Positions 1 through 12,494 of a DNA stretch of 64,000 nt are shown one piece after another. Position 1 is the stretch's first letter, and each line of letters starts with the position of its first letter. Location: positions 410,501-474,500 of the forward strand of contig JAGKQI010000092.1 of NCBI GenBank assembly GCA_018806915.1, read 5' to 3'. This DNA comes from Phytophthora colocasiae. Taxonomy: Eukaryota; Oomycota; Peronosporomycetes; Peronosporales; Peronosporaceae. The notes below the pieces were generated by a model. That model worked only from the letters and a program-made list of their open reading frames with translations, was not told the DNA's origin and did no database searches. The translations under genes were made by a program, and so were the position numbers.

Positions 1-1366
1 AGCTGCAAGCGGGCATTGGCAGGAGCGCGGGAGGCAGGAGCACGGCGCGGCAGGCAGGTTGTCGACGACGGCCACTGCAAGTTGATCGTGGAACTCGTCA
101 AACGATGCAGCGAACCGTGGAACCCGGCTTTGTCTCGTATTGAGTCTTGCAGGTGGATACCGACGGTATCATCAAAGTGGACTAGAGTGAATATGAGGTG
201 GTCATAGAAGCGACCACACACTTTTATGCATAATCATAATGGTCAGGGTATGTATTTACAAAGGTTCTTGACCCGTTCCTGCTCATAGAATGTTCTGATA
301 GAGGGGCGACGCGACGATGTCACTCGCGTCGAGCGGGCTCGTCCACCCCCGACGAGCTTTGGCAAAAGCAGAGGTCTTGAGGAGGTAGGTAGAGTACACT
401 GTAGACTGCCTTGCTACGCTGCAACCCGATGGTACTGGTGAGAGTATACCGTACTAAAGACTGTAGTTATAGCACAGCGAATGCCCATCGTTGTCGTTCC
501 CTGCTTTCTGCTCGCAAATTATTAAGATGCATGAACCTGTGGCAATTGCCACTTGCGCTTGCTCGATAGGCAAGGCTTGCAGCAAATCGAGCCGAGGCCG
601 CAGGTTGCGCTTCGTCAGATCGCCTCGTCCCGTTTAACGCTGCGTTATCAGACTTGCATTACTCGAAAATTGCCTTCGGCTCGAAGTTACTGTATAGTGT
701 GGCTCGCGTCGAGCCTCGACAGCAGCGATAAGCTCGGCTTTACGACCGCTGAAACACGCTGCTTCGTTTCGCAGTAACACGTTTGCTGCTGGCACTGCCG
801 ACTTGGCAGATCGCCCAGCGGTGCTGCAGAGGCGGGTGCAAGTCAAGCGGAGTCGGTTCGGTTACATGTACCTCAGTGTGCGATCTTGATGTCGCCCGCC
901 TCATGTTGTTTGGAACAGCCAAACTTTCTCAGCGCTGTGCACTGGCAAAAGTTTATCCCAACTACACTGTAATAACGTCTTGTATGTATTTCGGGCTCCC
1001 CTGTTTTGACCTGCAACTCTGTCTGAGACGACGGACTACAATGCTCAGATAGCCGCAAATGAGTAGCGCAAACTCCCGGCAAACTTCGTGGTAAACAACA
1101 ATAATCTTGCCATAATATAGCTGCTATATTCCATACATGTACAGCAAAACACTTGTTCGGAGGTGATGGTACGAGTATGTAACATGAACCGTGCCATAAT
1201 TCAGGTTGAAGCTGCACGTGCAGCCTGCAGCAGCAATACTTGCTCGGATCCGTGCGCTAATAGCAATGCTACATGTTCCTTAAGTTGTGCATTTGCGCAG
1301 GGAGCGTACACTGTATTACACGCTGTTGCTCGAGTTCGTTAGTGCCGTTTACGCGGTGATGAAACT
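1..1366. other. Non-coding flank upstream of pump copy A
   Basis: No open frame here resembles a protein, and the short frames on both strands overlap each other without conserved motifs. The stretch ends where similarity to the region upstream of the second H+-ATPase copy begins. I see no TIR pair, LTR or RNA gene. It is probably decayed intergenic or transposon-derived DNA. Confidence 0.5.
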
Positions 1367-1796
1367 TGCTTGGCATCTCGCTTTCCTATCCGCTGCGCTG
1401 CCGACGTACCCCTCGCTTGAATTGCACCCGACAACCAATCACTTCCGATAAAAAAGATACGGATGGTGTCGCATACGGTGTGGTGCACACAAGTTGTCAA
1501 TAAAACCTCGGGTGTGTTTCTCTTGTCGAAATAGGCGGCATGCTGCGCTTTGTATGCGGCAGACGAGCCAGCGCGAAGTAACGAGTCGGTTCGGGTCGAA
1601 AAACCTCGAGCCGGCCATTCTTTTGGATCCGGTCGCTGATTGGCCAAATGGTATCGCGGCATCCAATCAGCGCGCGGCTCGAGAGCAGAGAGCAGGCCCG
1701 AGCCAAGGGCAACCACAGCGGGCGAGCCAGGAGGAGGACAGCAGCGGCGTCGTGTGGACGGGCGGTATCCTACCCTACTCAAACTCGGAGCTCGTA

Positions 1797-1813
1797 TTTT
1801 CATTCTGCAATTT
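1797..1813 (+). promoter_or_regulatory. Oomycete Inr/FPR core promoter, pump copy A
   Basis: The string TTTTCATTCTGCAATTT lies about 140-155 bp upstream of the start codon. It fits the oomycete core promoter, an initiator (TCATTCT) directly followed by a flanking promoter region (CAATTT). The same string is kept in copy B. Transcription probably starts within it, giving a leader of roughly 150 nt. Confidence 0.7.
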
Positions 1814-1952
1814 CCCGACTGTCACCGACGCCCGCGCCTTCGCAGTCGTCCGTTTCCAAGTCGAGAGACCAGCCAGAGCGTCTTCGATCAAGTGAAGTGA
1901 CCCTTCCAAGTCTTTTTTGAAGCCCTCCGGCTCCGCACCAGACACACCTCAA

Positions 1953-4900
1953 ATGGCTGGTGCAGCAGGTAACTCGTACATGTCCATGGCGACCCCGAAC
2001 GACGTCAAGAACTACACGAACGACGTAGGCCAGATCCAATGGGCGCAGGTTCCGCTGAACGCGGCGCTGGACAAGCTCAAGACGTCCCGTGAGGGTCTGA
2101 CGTCCGATGAGGCTGAGAAGCGTCTGGCCGAGTACGGCCCGAACAAGCTCCCAGAGGAGAAGATCAACAAGTTGACGCTGTTCCTGGGCTTTATGTGGAA
2201 CCCGCTATCGTGGGCTATGGAAGTGGCCGCTATTCTGTCGATCGTGCTGCTGGATTACGCCGATTTCGCGCTGATCCTGTTCCTGCTGCTGTTGAACGCG
2301 TGCATTGGTTACTTCGAGGAAGTGCAGGCTGGTGACGCCGTGTCGGCTCTGATGGGCCAGTTGGCGCCTGAGGCGAAGGTGTTCCGTGATGGAGAGATCA
2401 AGAACATCCCGGCGGACCTTTGGTGCCTGGTGATGTCCTCCGTGTGCGTCTTGGTGACGTGATCCCGGCCGACCTCAAGTTCCTCGAGGGCGATGCTATC
2501 AAGGTTGACCAGTCGTCGTTGACGGGTGAGTCGCTTCCAGTGACGAAGAACGAGGGTGACGAGGGTTACTCTGGCTCCGTTGTGAAGCAGGGTGAGATCG
2601 AGGCCGTCGTGACCAGCACGGGTATCAACACGTTCCTGGGCCGCGCCGCCGAGAAGATCGCGTCCGCTGATGCGCACGGCCGTCTGCAGATGGTGCTGAC
2701 TACGGTTGGCAACTTCTGCATGGTGTCGATCCTGTTCTGGTGTGTGGTGGAGCTGCTGGTGCAGATGGCCGGCCGTACGTCGCAGAACCCGTGCGTCATT
2801 GTGACGGACGGTTGCCTGGGCGTGGCCAACATCCTGGTGCTGATTGTTGGTGGTATCCCCGTGGCCATGCCGACTGTGCTGTCGGTGACGCTGGCCATCG
2901 GTTCGTCGGCTCTGGCGAAGGAGAACGCCATTGTGACGCGTCTGACGTGCATTGAGGAGATGGCTTCGATGGAGGTGCTGTGCTCCGGACAAGACGGGCA
3001 CGCTGACGCTGAACCAGCTTTCCGTGGACATGGACAACCTGATCCCGTACAACAACTTCACGGCTGACGACATTCTGAAGTTCGGTGCTCTTTCGGCCCG
3101 TACGGAGAACAACGAGGCTATTGATGTTGTGTGCCACAACACGTACCCGGGCAAGGACACGATGTGGGAGGAGTACACGCTGCTGCACTACACTCCGTTC
3201 GACCCCACGACGAAGCGCACGATTGCGAAGCTGAAGGACAACAAGACTGGCGAGATCTTCCGTGCCGTGAAGGGTGCCCCGCAGGTGGTGCTTGACATGG
3301 ACGTGAACGCGGACACTCTTCGCGTGGAGGTGGAGGACCGCATCAACGAGTTTGCGTCGCGCGGCTACCGTGGTCTTGGTGTGGGTGTGTCCCGCAGCGG
3401 CGATGTTCCGGTGGAGGAGTGCGAGTGGCAGATGATTGGTCTGCTGCCGCTGTTCGATCCTCCTCGTCACGACACTGCCGACACGGTGAAGAAGGCCATT
3501 GCTCTGGGCATTGCGGTGAAGATGGTTACTGGTGACCAGAAGGCTATCGCCGTGGAGACGTGCCGTCAGCTGGGAATGCCGACGAACATCCTTGACACTT
3601 CTTTCTTCAACACTGCTCCTCCTCCTGGACTTGACCTGGCTCAGATGATCTACGACACGGACGGTTTTGCTCAGGTGTTCCCGGAGCACAAGTTCGAGAT
3701 CGTGAAGCACCTTCAGTCGCTTGACAAGGTTGTTGGTATGACCGGTGACGGTGTGAACGATGCTCCTGCTCTGGCCCAGGCCGACATTGGTATTGCTGTG
3801 GATGATGCGACGGACGCCGCGCGTGCTGCCGCCGACATCGTGCTTGTTTCCGGTCTGAGTGTGATCATCACGGCCATTCGCATGAGCCGTGAGATCTTCC
3901 TGCGCATGAAGAACTACGCCATGTACTCGATCGCCATGACGGTCCGTATCGTGTTCACTTTCGGTATCCTGACTGTGGCGTGGAACTGGTACTTCCCTCC
4001 TATTCTTGTTGTGATCCTGGCCATCCTGAACGACGGTACGATTCTGACGATCTCGAAGGACAACGTGGTTGCTTCGCCGCACCCTGACTCGTGGAAGCTG
4101 AAGGAGGTGTTCATCTCGTCGATCACGTTCGGTCTGTGGCTGACTCTGTCTACGATTGTGCTGTTCGGCATTGTGAACAACTCGAGCGGTTTCGAGAGCA
4201 CAGGTGTTGAGAACCTGTGCACGGGCTGCATGAAGGACGAGTGCCACGACTTCTTCCAGGAGCAGTACCAGACGTGTGTGATGGACAACAACGCTACTGG
4301 CTGTGGTGAGATGACTGGTTCGGTGCCGCAGGCCGCTAGCGTGTCGGACGTTGGTTCTTTCCGTGAGAGCGCCATTAACGCGTACTGGACCCAGTACCAG
4401 GAGAAGTACGACTCTCGCTCGAAGCTGTTCGAGGACCTTGCGGATGTGCACCTGAACTGGCTGCCGAACGACGCGAAGCCGTCGGCTGAGGTTGCGTACA
4501 ACCAGTACGTGTACGAGTACACTCTTGGTGTTGGCGGTGCTGCTTACGAGGGTGACTACGACGTGTTCCAGGCTGCTCAGCTTGGCAAGGGCGTGACGTT
4601 CATCGGCAAGGACGAGGTCCCCATCACGAACGAGGTTGGTTTCTGCGACTACGTGTGGGGCTTCAGCAACTGGAACTCTACGTGGACGCGCGACAACGAG
4701 ATGATCGGCCCTGGCATCCAGCGCAAGGAGGGTGTGCTCCGTTCGCTGGTGTACCTGCAGGTGTCTATCTCCGGCCAGGCTCTGATCTTCGTGACGCGTA
4801 CGGCCGGCAGCAACAACTGGTTCTTCGCTGAGAAGCCGTGCAACCTGCTGCTGATCGCTTTCGTGTTCGCTCAGATTGTGGCGTCTGTAATCGGCTGGAT

Positions 4901-5156
4901 CGGTTTCGGCGGCTACCCGACGGACCGTATTGCCGTGATCGGCTGCGGTGGCGGCTACACGCTGATTGCGTGGCTGTGGGCCATCGTGTGGCAGTTCCCG
5001 CTTGACTTGATCAAGTTCGCGGTGAACTACGTGCTGACGAAGAACACGTACGCGAGCAAGGCGTTCACGGAGCGCATCAACGCGGGCCACCCGACGATGA
5101 CGCACTCTGTGGTGACGAACACGCAGCGCTCGATCCGCGCCAGCCGCACCGTGTAA
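1953..5156 (+). pseudogene. PMA1: Plasma-membrane H+-ATPase copy A, frameshifted
   Basis: This is a P3A-type proton pump nearly identical to the intact copy at 20824-24030. The ATG at 1953 (CTCAAATGG) is chosen because the 12 codons upstream can only start at TTG. Compared with copy B, one T is missing at 2419-2421 (TTT against TTTT), which ends the frame at 2462. One extra C at 2985-2986 restores the frame just ahead of the phosphorylation motif DKTGT. Three C are missing at 3850-3851, deleting the proline of the conserved VSPGLS segment. About 188 codons between the first two indels, including the TGES region, are out of frame. As written the gene gives only about 170 residues. Downstream it also has Lys for Asn (FIGKDEV) and Leu for Val (LDLIKF). 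All three indels alter C or T run lengths, so assembly error in a collapsed duplicate is a live alternative to real decay. Confidence 0.85.
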
Positions 5157-5340
5157 GCAGGCTTTGGCTGCGAATCTTGTGTAGAAGCAGAGGTTTGTTA
5201 TTGCGCAGCAGGAGCCGATGGAAGGCGTCCTGGCGCTCGAGCAACCACGGGCACATTTTGGTGGCAAGTTTGATGGGGAGTTGTCTCGCGCAATGGGTGC
5301 GCGCAGTCTCCAGTGAGTTTGTTGCATGTGCTTGCTGTAG

Positions 5341-6750
5341 TATTACTTAGAATTGTGGGATTGAAAAAATAAAACTTCTTTCCTACAAACAACACCGTTC
5401 TTTCATTTCAACTGTGCAAGTGACCCGATACGTGTAGTCTTCGTATCTTTTTGTGTGAAGTCAACAACGTTGTAGATCATCTATTTCGCCGGTCTTCTGG
5501 CTGCCGTAGCTGCGCCCGTGCAGCTATGAACGGGACGTTCGAGCCCGATCCTCCCGTCTTCGAGCCACCATTGCTCTGACTGGTATTCTGGCTACCGCTG
5601 CCACAACAACGTTGTAGATCATCTACTTCGTTGTCGACGCACGCAGTTAGCACGTTAACCTCTTTACGTGCTGTGTGTCTTGTGATTCAGTCTTCGTCAC
5701 CGAAGTCGCCATTACAGCAGCTAATTGTGAATCACTGAATTCGCCACCGCAAGCCCCCCCCCCTCCAGCTACATGTAGTGAACCTCGGAAATGTATCAGA
5801 AGTAAATTCTACATCGTACGTGAATTGTAGTGTAGTAGTAAAAGAGAACAGTCCGACATCGAATCAACATGGGCTCAATATTGAAAACCTTGTCGACTTA
5901 AGGCACTCAAATATAGCTGTCAAAAAACACATCACCCCCTCGAATAGATAACAGAGTCAAGAGCGCGGGTGTCAGCATGAACAGGGAGTTCCTCGAGTTA
6001 ATCGAGATCGTGTAGGGCAGTCCGTCGCGTGGCAATCGAAGGTACCAGCAACAGCGGGAACAAGATCGAGTACGCGCATCGCACGACTGATGTTCCTGTC
6101 GGCGCTAGTCAACTTGAGCGAGCACCACATTTCATTAGATAGGAGCAACGGGCCTTCGATCACAAGGTAAAAAAATAGAGGACCTTATATTACCAGTGCC
6201 AATGCCACAGCGCGCATGTGTCGCCTAAATATGCTGTTTGCATTCTTGAACGCTGCTGTTGTGCAGTCACACACACAACTCGCGCACAATCTGGCAAAGG
6301 GAATTTCCCTTAACTAAAGACATCCACTCATCGAAGGGCAAGCACCGAAAGTGGCCTGCTCCATCCTGGCGTCCCATGGAGGCCGGCAGAGACTACGTAC
6401 ACAGTCTATCGTCGGATCGTAAACAGTCATCACCCGTCGTACACAGTCCTACACAGTTTTTTGTCTTTTCTTTGGTGGGTCGGCACCGTCTGGAGATTTG
6501 AGTGTCCTCCTGTCGGTCAGGTGTCCTTGCAACGACGAGTCTCTTTTGCGCGTAGTCCGCCCGGAAAAATGCATAAAACGTCACCACAAAAAGGAGTGAT
6601 GGTCGTCAAAGACTTAAAACAAAGAAAAAAAAAACTGTAAGTCATCCCCCAAAGACTTTAGCAAAAAAACTCAAAGTCGCTCGGCGCGTGGAGCGTAGAA
6701 TCTTTTTGAAAATACATACTCTTACATATAGAAAAAGGATACTCGCGGCC
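5341..6750. other. Intergenic region with short repeats, no gene recognised
   Basis: A 27-bp direct repeat (CAACAACGTTGTAGATCATC and 7 more bases, one mismatch) lies at 5462-5488 and 5604-5630, and a run of nine C is near 5755. The part from about 6390 to 6470 repeats TACACAGTC-like words and may be the outer end of the MULE on the right. The short frames have no recognisable content. Confidence 0.45.
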
Positions 6751-9700
6751 TTACAGTGAATTAACGATGTGAGAAACGAATCTGTAGCGGAAGTACTGCA
6801 TCGGGACACTAGTGTCGAAACCCGTAGGCACTACATTTAGAAGCAGCATTTCGAAGAAGAACATGTCGTAGACTCCACAATTATATGAGTCGACCTGGAC
6901 GACCCAGTCGACCTGCTTGAACCGGTATCGTTTGGGTGGTGGTGGCGTGGGTAGTAGAGGTATCAGCTCCGCACTCAAGTACGTTCGAAGTGCCGCGAAC
7001 CTGTCTCCAGCTTGTTGAGGGTCGAAAATTATAATGGTAAACTCAGCAAAATTCACAGCTACGGCGCACCAGTGCTCAGAGTTGTACAGAATCACCGAGA
7101 AAAACCACAACGGGTTGGGATCTCTTCCAGTGCTGCCAGAACCATCCGTACTCGCTCTTTTACCAAACGCGGTCTGTAGTTGTGCCCACACGGCATCCTC
7201 TCTGAGTGCTTTCTGGTCAAACGTGGGAAAGCGAAGCATGTGGGACGGAAGAGCATAAATTGCGTGATGTTCTTGGTAGCGAAAGACAAACGCCCGCATA
7301 CACAGATCCATGCAAGAAATTTCGACAGGCGAATGACTTCGTAGAGTGGTGATCCAGTAATAATCACCGAGCACATCGATTGTCGCCAGTCGTTCGATCA
7401 CAGTGTCTGGTAGCAGCACCTCATTCCTCCAGGATGCATCTGGATTCCACCCAGTTAGATCAATATTGTCGATCCATGTTACAGTACTCTCCATCTCCTC
7501 GAGGCGAGAGATGGCAGTGTGCCATGCTCTCATCGATTTAAGCATTTTAACGTCGTACACCACTCGCCCTGTCCTTATCGTAAGATCATCCGGCCGTATT
7601 CGCGATTCGTAGTCGCTGAACCAGCGGTTCTGAAAGTGCGCCACTTGACTTTCGCAGGACTCAATACGCCGCGTCGGCAGAACATGCATGATTTTCGTAG
7701 AATCGGTCGGTGGGGTTTTGCTTTTCTCTTCAACGAATATTTGGGCCGAACGAGTCTGGTTGAGAATAGTGACAGCCCTCAACGCATCGGCGTTGTTGAG
7801 ACTAAACCCATTGTCATATGCGTCCAAAACTACAGCGAGAGAAGGCGTGCACCCCGCAGCTACTGCTCGCACCATCCGAGACGTCTGCCGGAGACCTTCG
7901 TTTTTAGCAGCCTTGCGCGCAGCACGTTTCAATTTTGCTTTTCCTCCAGCTCTTTTCTTTGAGGTCGGAATGATCCACTCGGGAGCATTTTGTTGATCGT
8001 AGGTTGGGGGTTGACTCGGGTTCCTGGCAGCGAGTTGGGTAGGGTCTACAACAGAAATTGGACTCGGGTCTTCGTCTGCATGAAAATTCGTTTCGCGATC
8101 TAACTGAGATTGTTCCACACTCTGAGACTGTACCTCTTCTAGAGGTTGGTTACCAGTCTCAACCTGTGGTGGGGGCTCAGCATGGTCAGGGTTGCGTTCA
8201 TCGCCACTGGCTAGAGGCTCCAAGGTCAATTCATTTTCGGCAAGGTCGTTCACGAGATCAATCACAGCCCGCTCCCCAGGCGACATAAGATAGCGTCCCT
8301 GTTGCTCTTCGCAGACAGATTCAGAGGTCGCATCGTCGAGTGGGCGTGTCACCAAACCAGATCCGCCACGCTTGTCGACGGAAGGGCACCTCCCCACCCG
8401 AACCTCATCCAGCAAACCTTTGAGCACCAATTTCAAGTCATCGTGAGCGCTGGAACCCCATGTGGCGCCAATATCTGCAATCTGTCTTCCATAATGAAGC
8501 AGCTCATTGAACTTATCGTTTTGTGGCTTTGCGGGGCGTGTTACCTCCTCATGCGTTTGACGAGACTCCACAGGAGCGTGAATAACTCGTGCCGCGAACG
8601 GAGTGTCGACTTCGTCAACCTTCTCTTCAACTCGCATTGCGCGATACTTTTTCATTAGCCAACGGGGGTGAATAATACTTTCTGGAACCAGCGAGCTGCA
8701 ACCGGTGATCTTGCGATAGTAAATTATGTGGCGACACGGCAGCAACCGGGTCACGTAAAAAATGCACGAACATGTCCACCCCACCGGATGCAGCATGTAT
8801 TCGTCGGCAATGTCGTCTTCCTTTCCACCTGTGTACTGCATCATAACGTAGGGACCCATCGGATAGTGCCGGTACTTCGTCGTCGAAAGCAGCGCAAACT
8901 CGTACTGCTGCTTCACGTAGTCAACAGCATGGCGAGACACGGTGTTCAGCAGTGCATTCATCTCCTTGTCGAAAGTGCTATTCACGTAAACGCCAATTTT
9001 CTTGATATGACGTCGCCATATCTTCTCGTTAACAGTCTGCCAGAAGATAATCGCCACAACACAATCATCCAAGCTCGTAGAACTGTTCACGAGAGTCTTT
9101 AGTTTCTGCCAGCTCGATTCCAACCTACGAGAAATAAATCAGCGTATTAGAAAAATATCGCATCAAAAATAATGGAGCCGTACACACCTGTTATTGGTGT
9201 GGTTTCCCATATGAGGGACGTTCCCCCGGTAGATTGAACTCCACATCTCTTTACAGTCCGACCAGTTTGGCTCGAAATATGCAAACCAGCGGTCTCTTTT
9301 ACCAGCTGGACCCAACACCACTTTCATGGTTGCAACAATGTCGTCGTAACTTTTTTCCGTTGGAGCGCTGACCAGCAACTGGATTAGCCGCTTCATCTCA
9401 TTCTTTGGTACGGCCCCAAGTTGTACTTCTCTTTCGCCACTTCCTCTTGTAGATACTTGATGACATGAAAGTGGCATAACAAAATCCGGACGCCAGGAAA
9501 CTCCTCTCGCAATACAGAAATTTCCGTGAAGTCCTTATCCACGATAATCACGGCAATAGAGTCGCAAGACGCACAAGTTTCCTTAAACTGCCGGCATGCA
9601 AGCCGCAAAGTTTCTTTCCTTTCGTTCTCGAGGAGGCAGTGCTGCACAAAAGGATTCCACATCATAATGGTCAATAAGTGTACACAGTCTAATAATGTGG

Positions 9701-11161
9701 CACATTCTCTAATTTGAAACCACATCAAGACTGTTCTCACCTGTATGTGCTGTCCTTTGCCCATGGCATCATGAATCATGAAACTGAATAACTTGTACTT
9801 GGAGTCGTTTGTGTCGTGAGTAGCGTCAATGAGAACAACCTCAGGAAAACTCTCAAACATTGATCGCATGTGAGAAGATTGAATAGAGATACACTCGGCG
9901 ACTTTCTACACATTCACACACACACATTAGCAATTGCCCCCCCCATACGTTCCCACTCACCTCTTTGTTCGAGAACACACGGGATACATTACCAGGTTTC
10001 AGAGTAAAGTCCTCCAAAATAGTATTGATGCGTTGCTCCACAGTCGGAAACGAGTAGGCTTCTTCACGAAGCCGCGTAACTAGATTGTGGATGTCCTTCA
10101 TCGTTGGCTCAACGCTGGAATTCTCGGTAATGAACTCGAGAATCCTCTTCCGGTTCGCTCCAGATCGGTGGAGCGTTCGCACCGTGTCCAGAACCTCCTC
10201 GTCGTCCACCTTGCGTGCTTCGTAGTAAGTCTGATACACTTCGTGGCTTATCTCGTGGTTGTGGCCAGTGACTTGCTTTGTGATGCAGACCTCCCACGCA
10301 CTAGTTTGGCGGACACAAGCGTTTATCTGTATTGCATTAGCATTAGTCCCACAAAAAGCGAAAGCGATTCAAACATTTGCAAATAAAAACCTGAGCTGGG
10401 CAGCCAATTTTCCTCGTGTGCTGAAATGGTCTCTTCCCTTGACCTCGACCTGCTCTGTGTCCTCCGCTGTGCGTGCAGACGAAGGTCTTGTTGTAGAATT
10501 TAAGCTCCTCCGGTATAAGTGTGGCTGAAGCTCGACTATTCTTGATCCGTTCATTCCGCGTGCATACCGGAGTTGCGGTCCGTACCGAGTAGAGCTACGG
10601 CAAACAAAGGAATACGTCAGCAGGCTCTTCCATTCCATGTTGCGCTGCACAGTCTCAAGCTGGTACACAATCTAAGATAGACTAGCAAACCTGGAATGTG
10701 CGCTTGCTGTAGTTATGGAGGTACTGCTCCAGATCCTCCCAGTCATCGAAAGTCCTGCGATCCAGCTCCGGTACATCCACGAGATCTTCTAGAGGAACGA
10801 TATTACACTTCACCCCTCTTGAATCCCTGCCGGCAGACTCAGAACAGCTTTCTTCCCCGCCAGAACTAGCAGAAGACCCTGAAGAAGACGCACTCGACCC
10901 CGAAGCTCGCCGAACCGATCTACCACGCGTCTTTTCCCTTCGCTGCCGCTTCCGCTTCCCTTCTCTTGGTCTCCTTGCCTTGTGCTTCTTCGTCTTTCGT
11001 TGCTGAGCGAGAGGCGGTCTCTCAGAATCTGTATCACTGCCGCTGCTGTCTTGGCTCCAGCTGTGGACCGACGACGCTTCGTCTTCGCTTTCGTCGCTCT
11101 CCACCGACTCCGCGGGCGGGTGTTTGAACCGGTAGGGCATGCCGGCGCGTCGGAACGGCAT
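6751..11161 (-). CDS. MULE transposase with FAR1, SWIM and Ulp1-type protease domains (one frameshift)
   Basis: Six exons on the minus strand fit by frame and motif: 11161-10691, 10594-10391, 10326-9961, 9905-9741, 9641-9188 and 9124-6751. They give about 1344 residues once a single missing base in a G run (plus-strand CCCC at 9414-9417) is allowed for. Exon 1 is Ser/Arg-rich and acidic. Exons 2-3 hold a FAR1/WRKY-GCM1-type DNA-binding region (FVCTH, GCPAQ, then W.V and GHNHE). Exons 4-5 carry the MULE DDE core: LIDATHDTND, then VDKDF and CHFHV. NTNNRLESSWQ follows across the fifth intron. The last exon has a SWIM zinc motif (WTCSC, then PCRH; about 8710-8790) and a C48 cysteine protease domain with His at 7072-7074, Asp at 7021-7023 and Cys at 6877-6879 (SYNCGVYD). 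The 99-nt fourth intron is open in frame, so retention would add 33 residues. The protease domain might clip SUMO-like tags or be a structural passenger. The product may be active if the indel is a sequencing error. Confidence 0.82.
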
Positions 11162-12316
11162 CTCGAGACCGAGGGGCGTCGGGCGTGGCGGGGGAGGGGG
11201 GGGATTTCTGAACGTGGATTTTATTTTTTTTATCGGCCAGCGATTATTTTTTTTTGGCCAGGAAATTTGAAAACCGAGAGTGATTGTCAACGGGAAAGCC
11301 GAGATGGGCACACGGATACGCAACTGTTAGTCCCACTGGTGGCCCTTTTAAAAACTGTGTACACAGCCATTCTCCATGGAGGCCACTGACGTCCTGCAGA
11401 CAGAACAGTCCAGCACCGCCGGTACGGCAGCAGCGAAGCGATTGATTCCTCACCAGAATGTCCCAAGCGATCAAGACAAAACTGACTACGGCGCGGTGCT
11501 TCAGCGTGCGAGGCTGACGCACGGTCGAAACGCAGAGGACTCACGGAGTCAGAAGGGGGCTGGCCTCTGCCGACAGCATTGCGTGGTGTTCACATCCACT
11601 TCAGACCAGCGCAGAGCTGCCTCCATGGTAACTCGGGCCAGTCCGCCGGTCCAGCTCCACGTTCATCCACCATCGCCGAAGGTCCGTCGGAGCTGCAGGT
11701 AGGACTCGTACACCTGAAGGCTCCAGGCTGGAGCTCACCACTGCGGAGACTTGGACCGACTCGTGCACTAATGTGCTCCCGCTCTATATGCTTTCTCACA
11801 GTGAAAATGTGAATGATAACTACGGATCTGGCATCATTTCATTATCGACACGCAATTGCCTGTGTTTGTACATGCGCGCAAAAGAGGGGTTTATCCCGTT
11901 TCACAGGCAATCGCCTGTCAGTTGTTCGCTCCCGCAGAGTGACTCGCAGCAACGCGACGACAATTGCTCAGTTGGCTCGTCACGCCGCCGACGAGCTCAA
12001 GCGCTTTGGCAAAGCCCGGACGAGCTCCCGAGGACTGATCTGCGGCATTGTTTGCGAGCAAGCGCTTCAATTCCGGTTGTTAGGACCGAGAACTTGCAGT
12101 TCCATTCCATCGCCGTCCATCGTGTTGCAGGCTACAACACGACGGACGCTGCAACTTGCAGCACATCCGAGCTTCTGTAATTGCCATCGTCGTGCGGCTT
12201 CAGCTTGGCCTCGTCCCGTATGATTCAGTAAATTTGCCCTCTCTTACGACCGCTGAAACAATAGTGGGCCACTAGTGTAGCGCGATGACTCGCTGGGTTT
12301 TGCCGTACTTAAGTAT
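11162..12316. other. Intergenic region between two MULE-type elements
   Basis: A homopolymer-rich stretch (G9, T7-T8) precedes the MULE start codon. Around 11343-11365 the sequence, read on the minus strand, has TACACAGTTTTT, which also occurs near 6452 on the plus strand, a possible weak terminal repeat of the MULE. The overlapping frames from 11376 to 12223 show no conserved motif. The last bases are the target duplication of the next element. Confidence 0.4.
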
Positions 12317-12423
12317 GGGAAAATCTATGGAGCTCGAGGTTACGGAGCTCGAGGTACCAAAAAATCATATGTGTCGACCAAAATAAAAATAGTAAACACA
12401 AAATTTTATTTTATCGCAAATGA
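12317..12423 (+). repeat. Left terminal inverted repeat of Pack-MULE
   Basis: It begins GGGAAAATCTATGGAGCTCG and includes two copies of GGAGCTCGAGGT and a long A/T-rich inner part. Apart from one substitution near the inner end (TTATCGCAAA against TTATCTCAAA) it is the reverse complement of 14428-14535. Confidence 0.93.
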
Positions 12424-12494
12424 GATGGTGTGCTATTCGAAACCTACATTTGCCTGTGAGTTTTGCTCTTTTTGAGTCCATTCATTCTTCAATT

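Larger units (their letters stand above)
1367..5340 (+). repeat. Direct duplication, copy A of the H+-ATPase locus
   Basis: This segment recurs at 20075-24214 in the same orientation. The match covers about 430 bp of upstream DNA, the leader, the whole coding region and about 180 bp after the stop, and it ends sharply at GCTTGCTGTAG in both copies. Copy A lacks about 163 bp present upstream in copy B (around 20107-20256). It also differs by a -1, a +1 and a -3 indel in the coding region and about a dozen substitutions. The spacing is 18,871 bp. The near-identity, including silent sites, means either a recent duplication or gene conversion. Confidence 0.93.

Noticed and set aside
1917..1952. 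12-codon N-terminal extension of the pump
   Set aside because: It can only begin at TTG; the ATG at 1953 (20824 in copy B) is in good context and gives the expected length of 1068 residues.
2796..5327. 843-codon open frame antisense to pump copy A
   Set aside because: It mirrors the strongly biased codons of the pump (third-position G/C removes stops on the other strand). The His/Arg/Val-rich product has no family pattern, and the same occurs at copy B.
11376..12223. Several 70-136-codon frames between the MULE elements
   Set aside because: They overlap in different frames on both strands and show no recognisable residues; no support for a gene.
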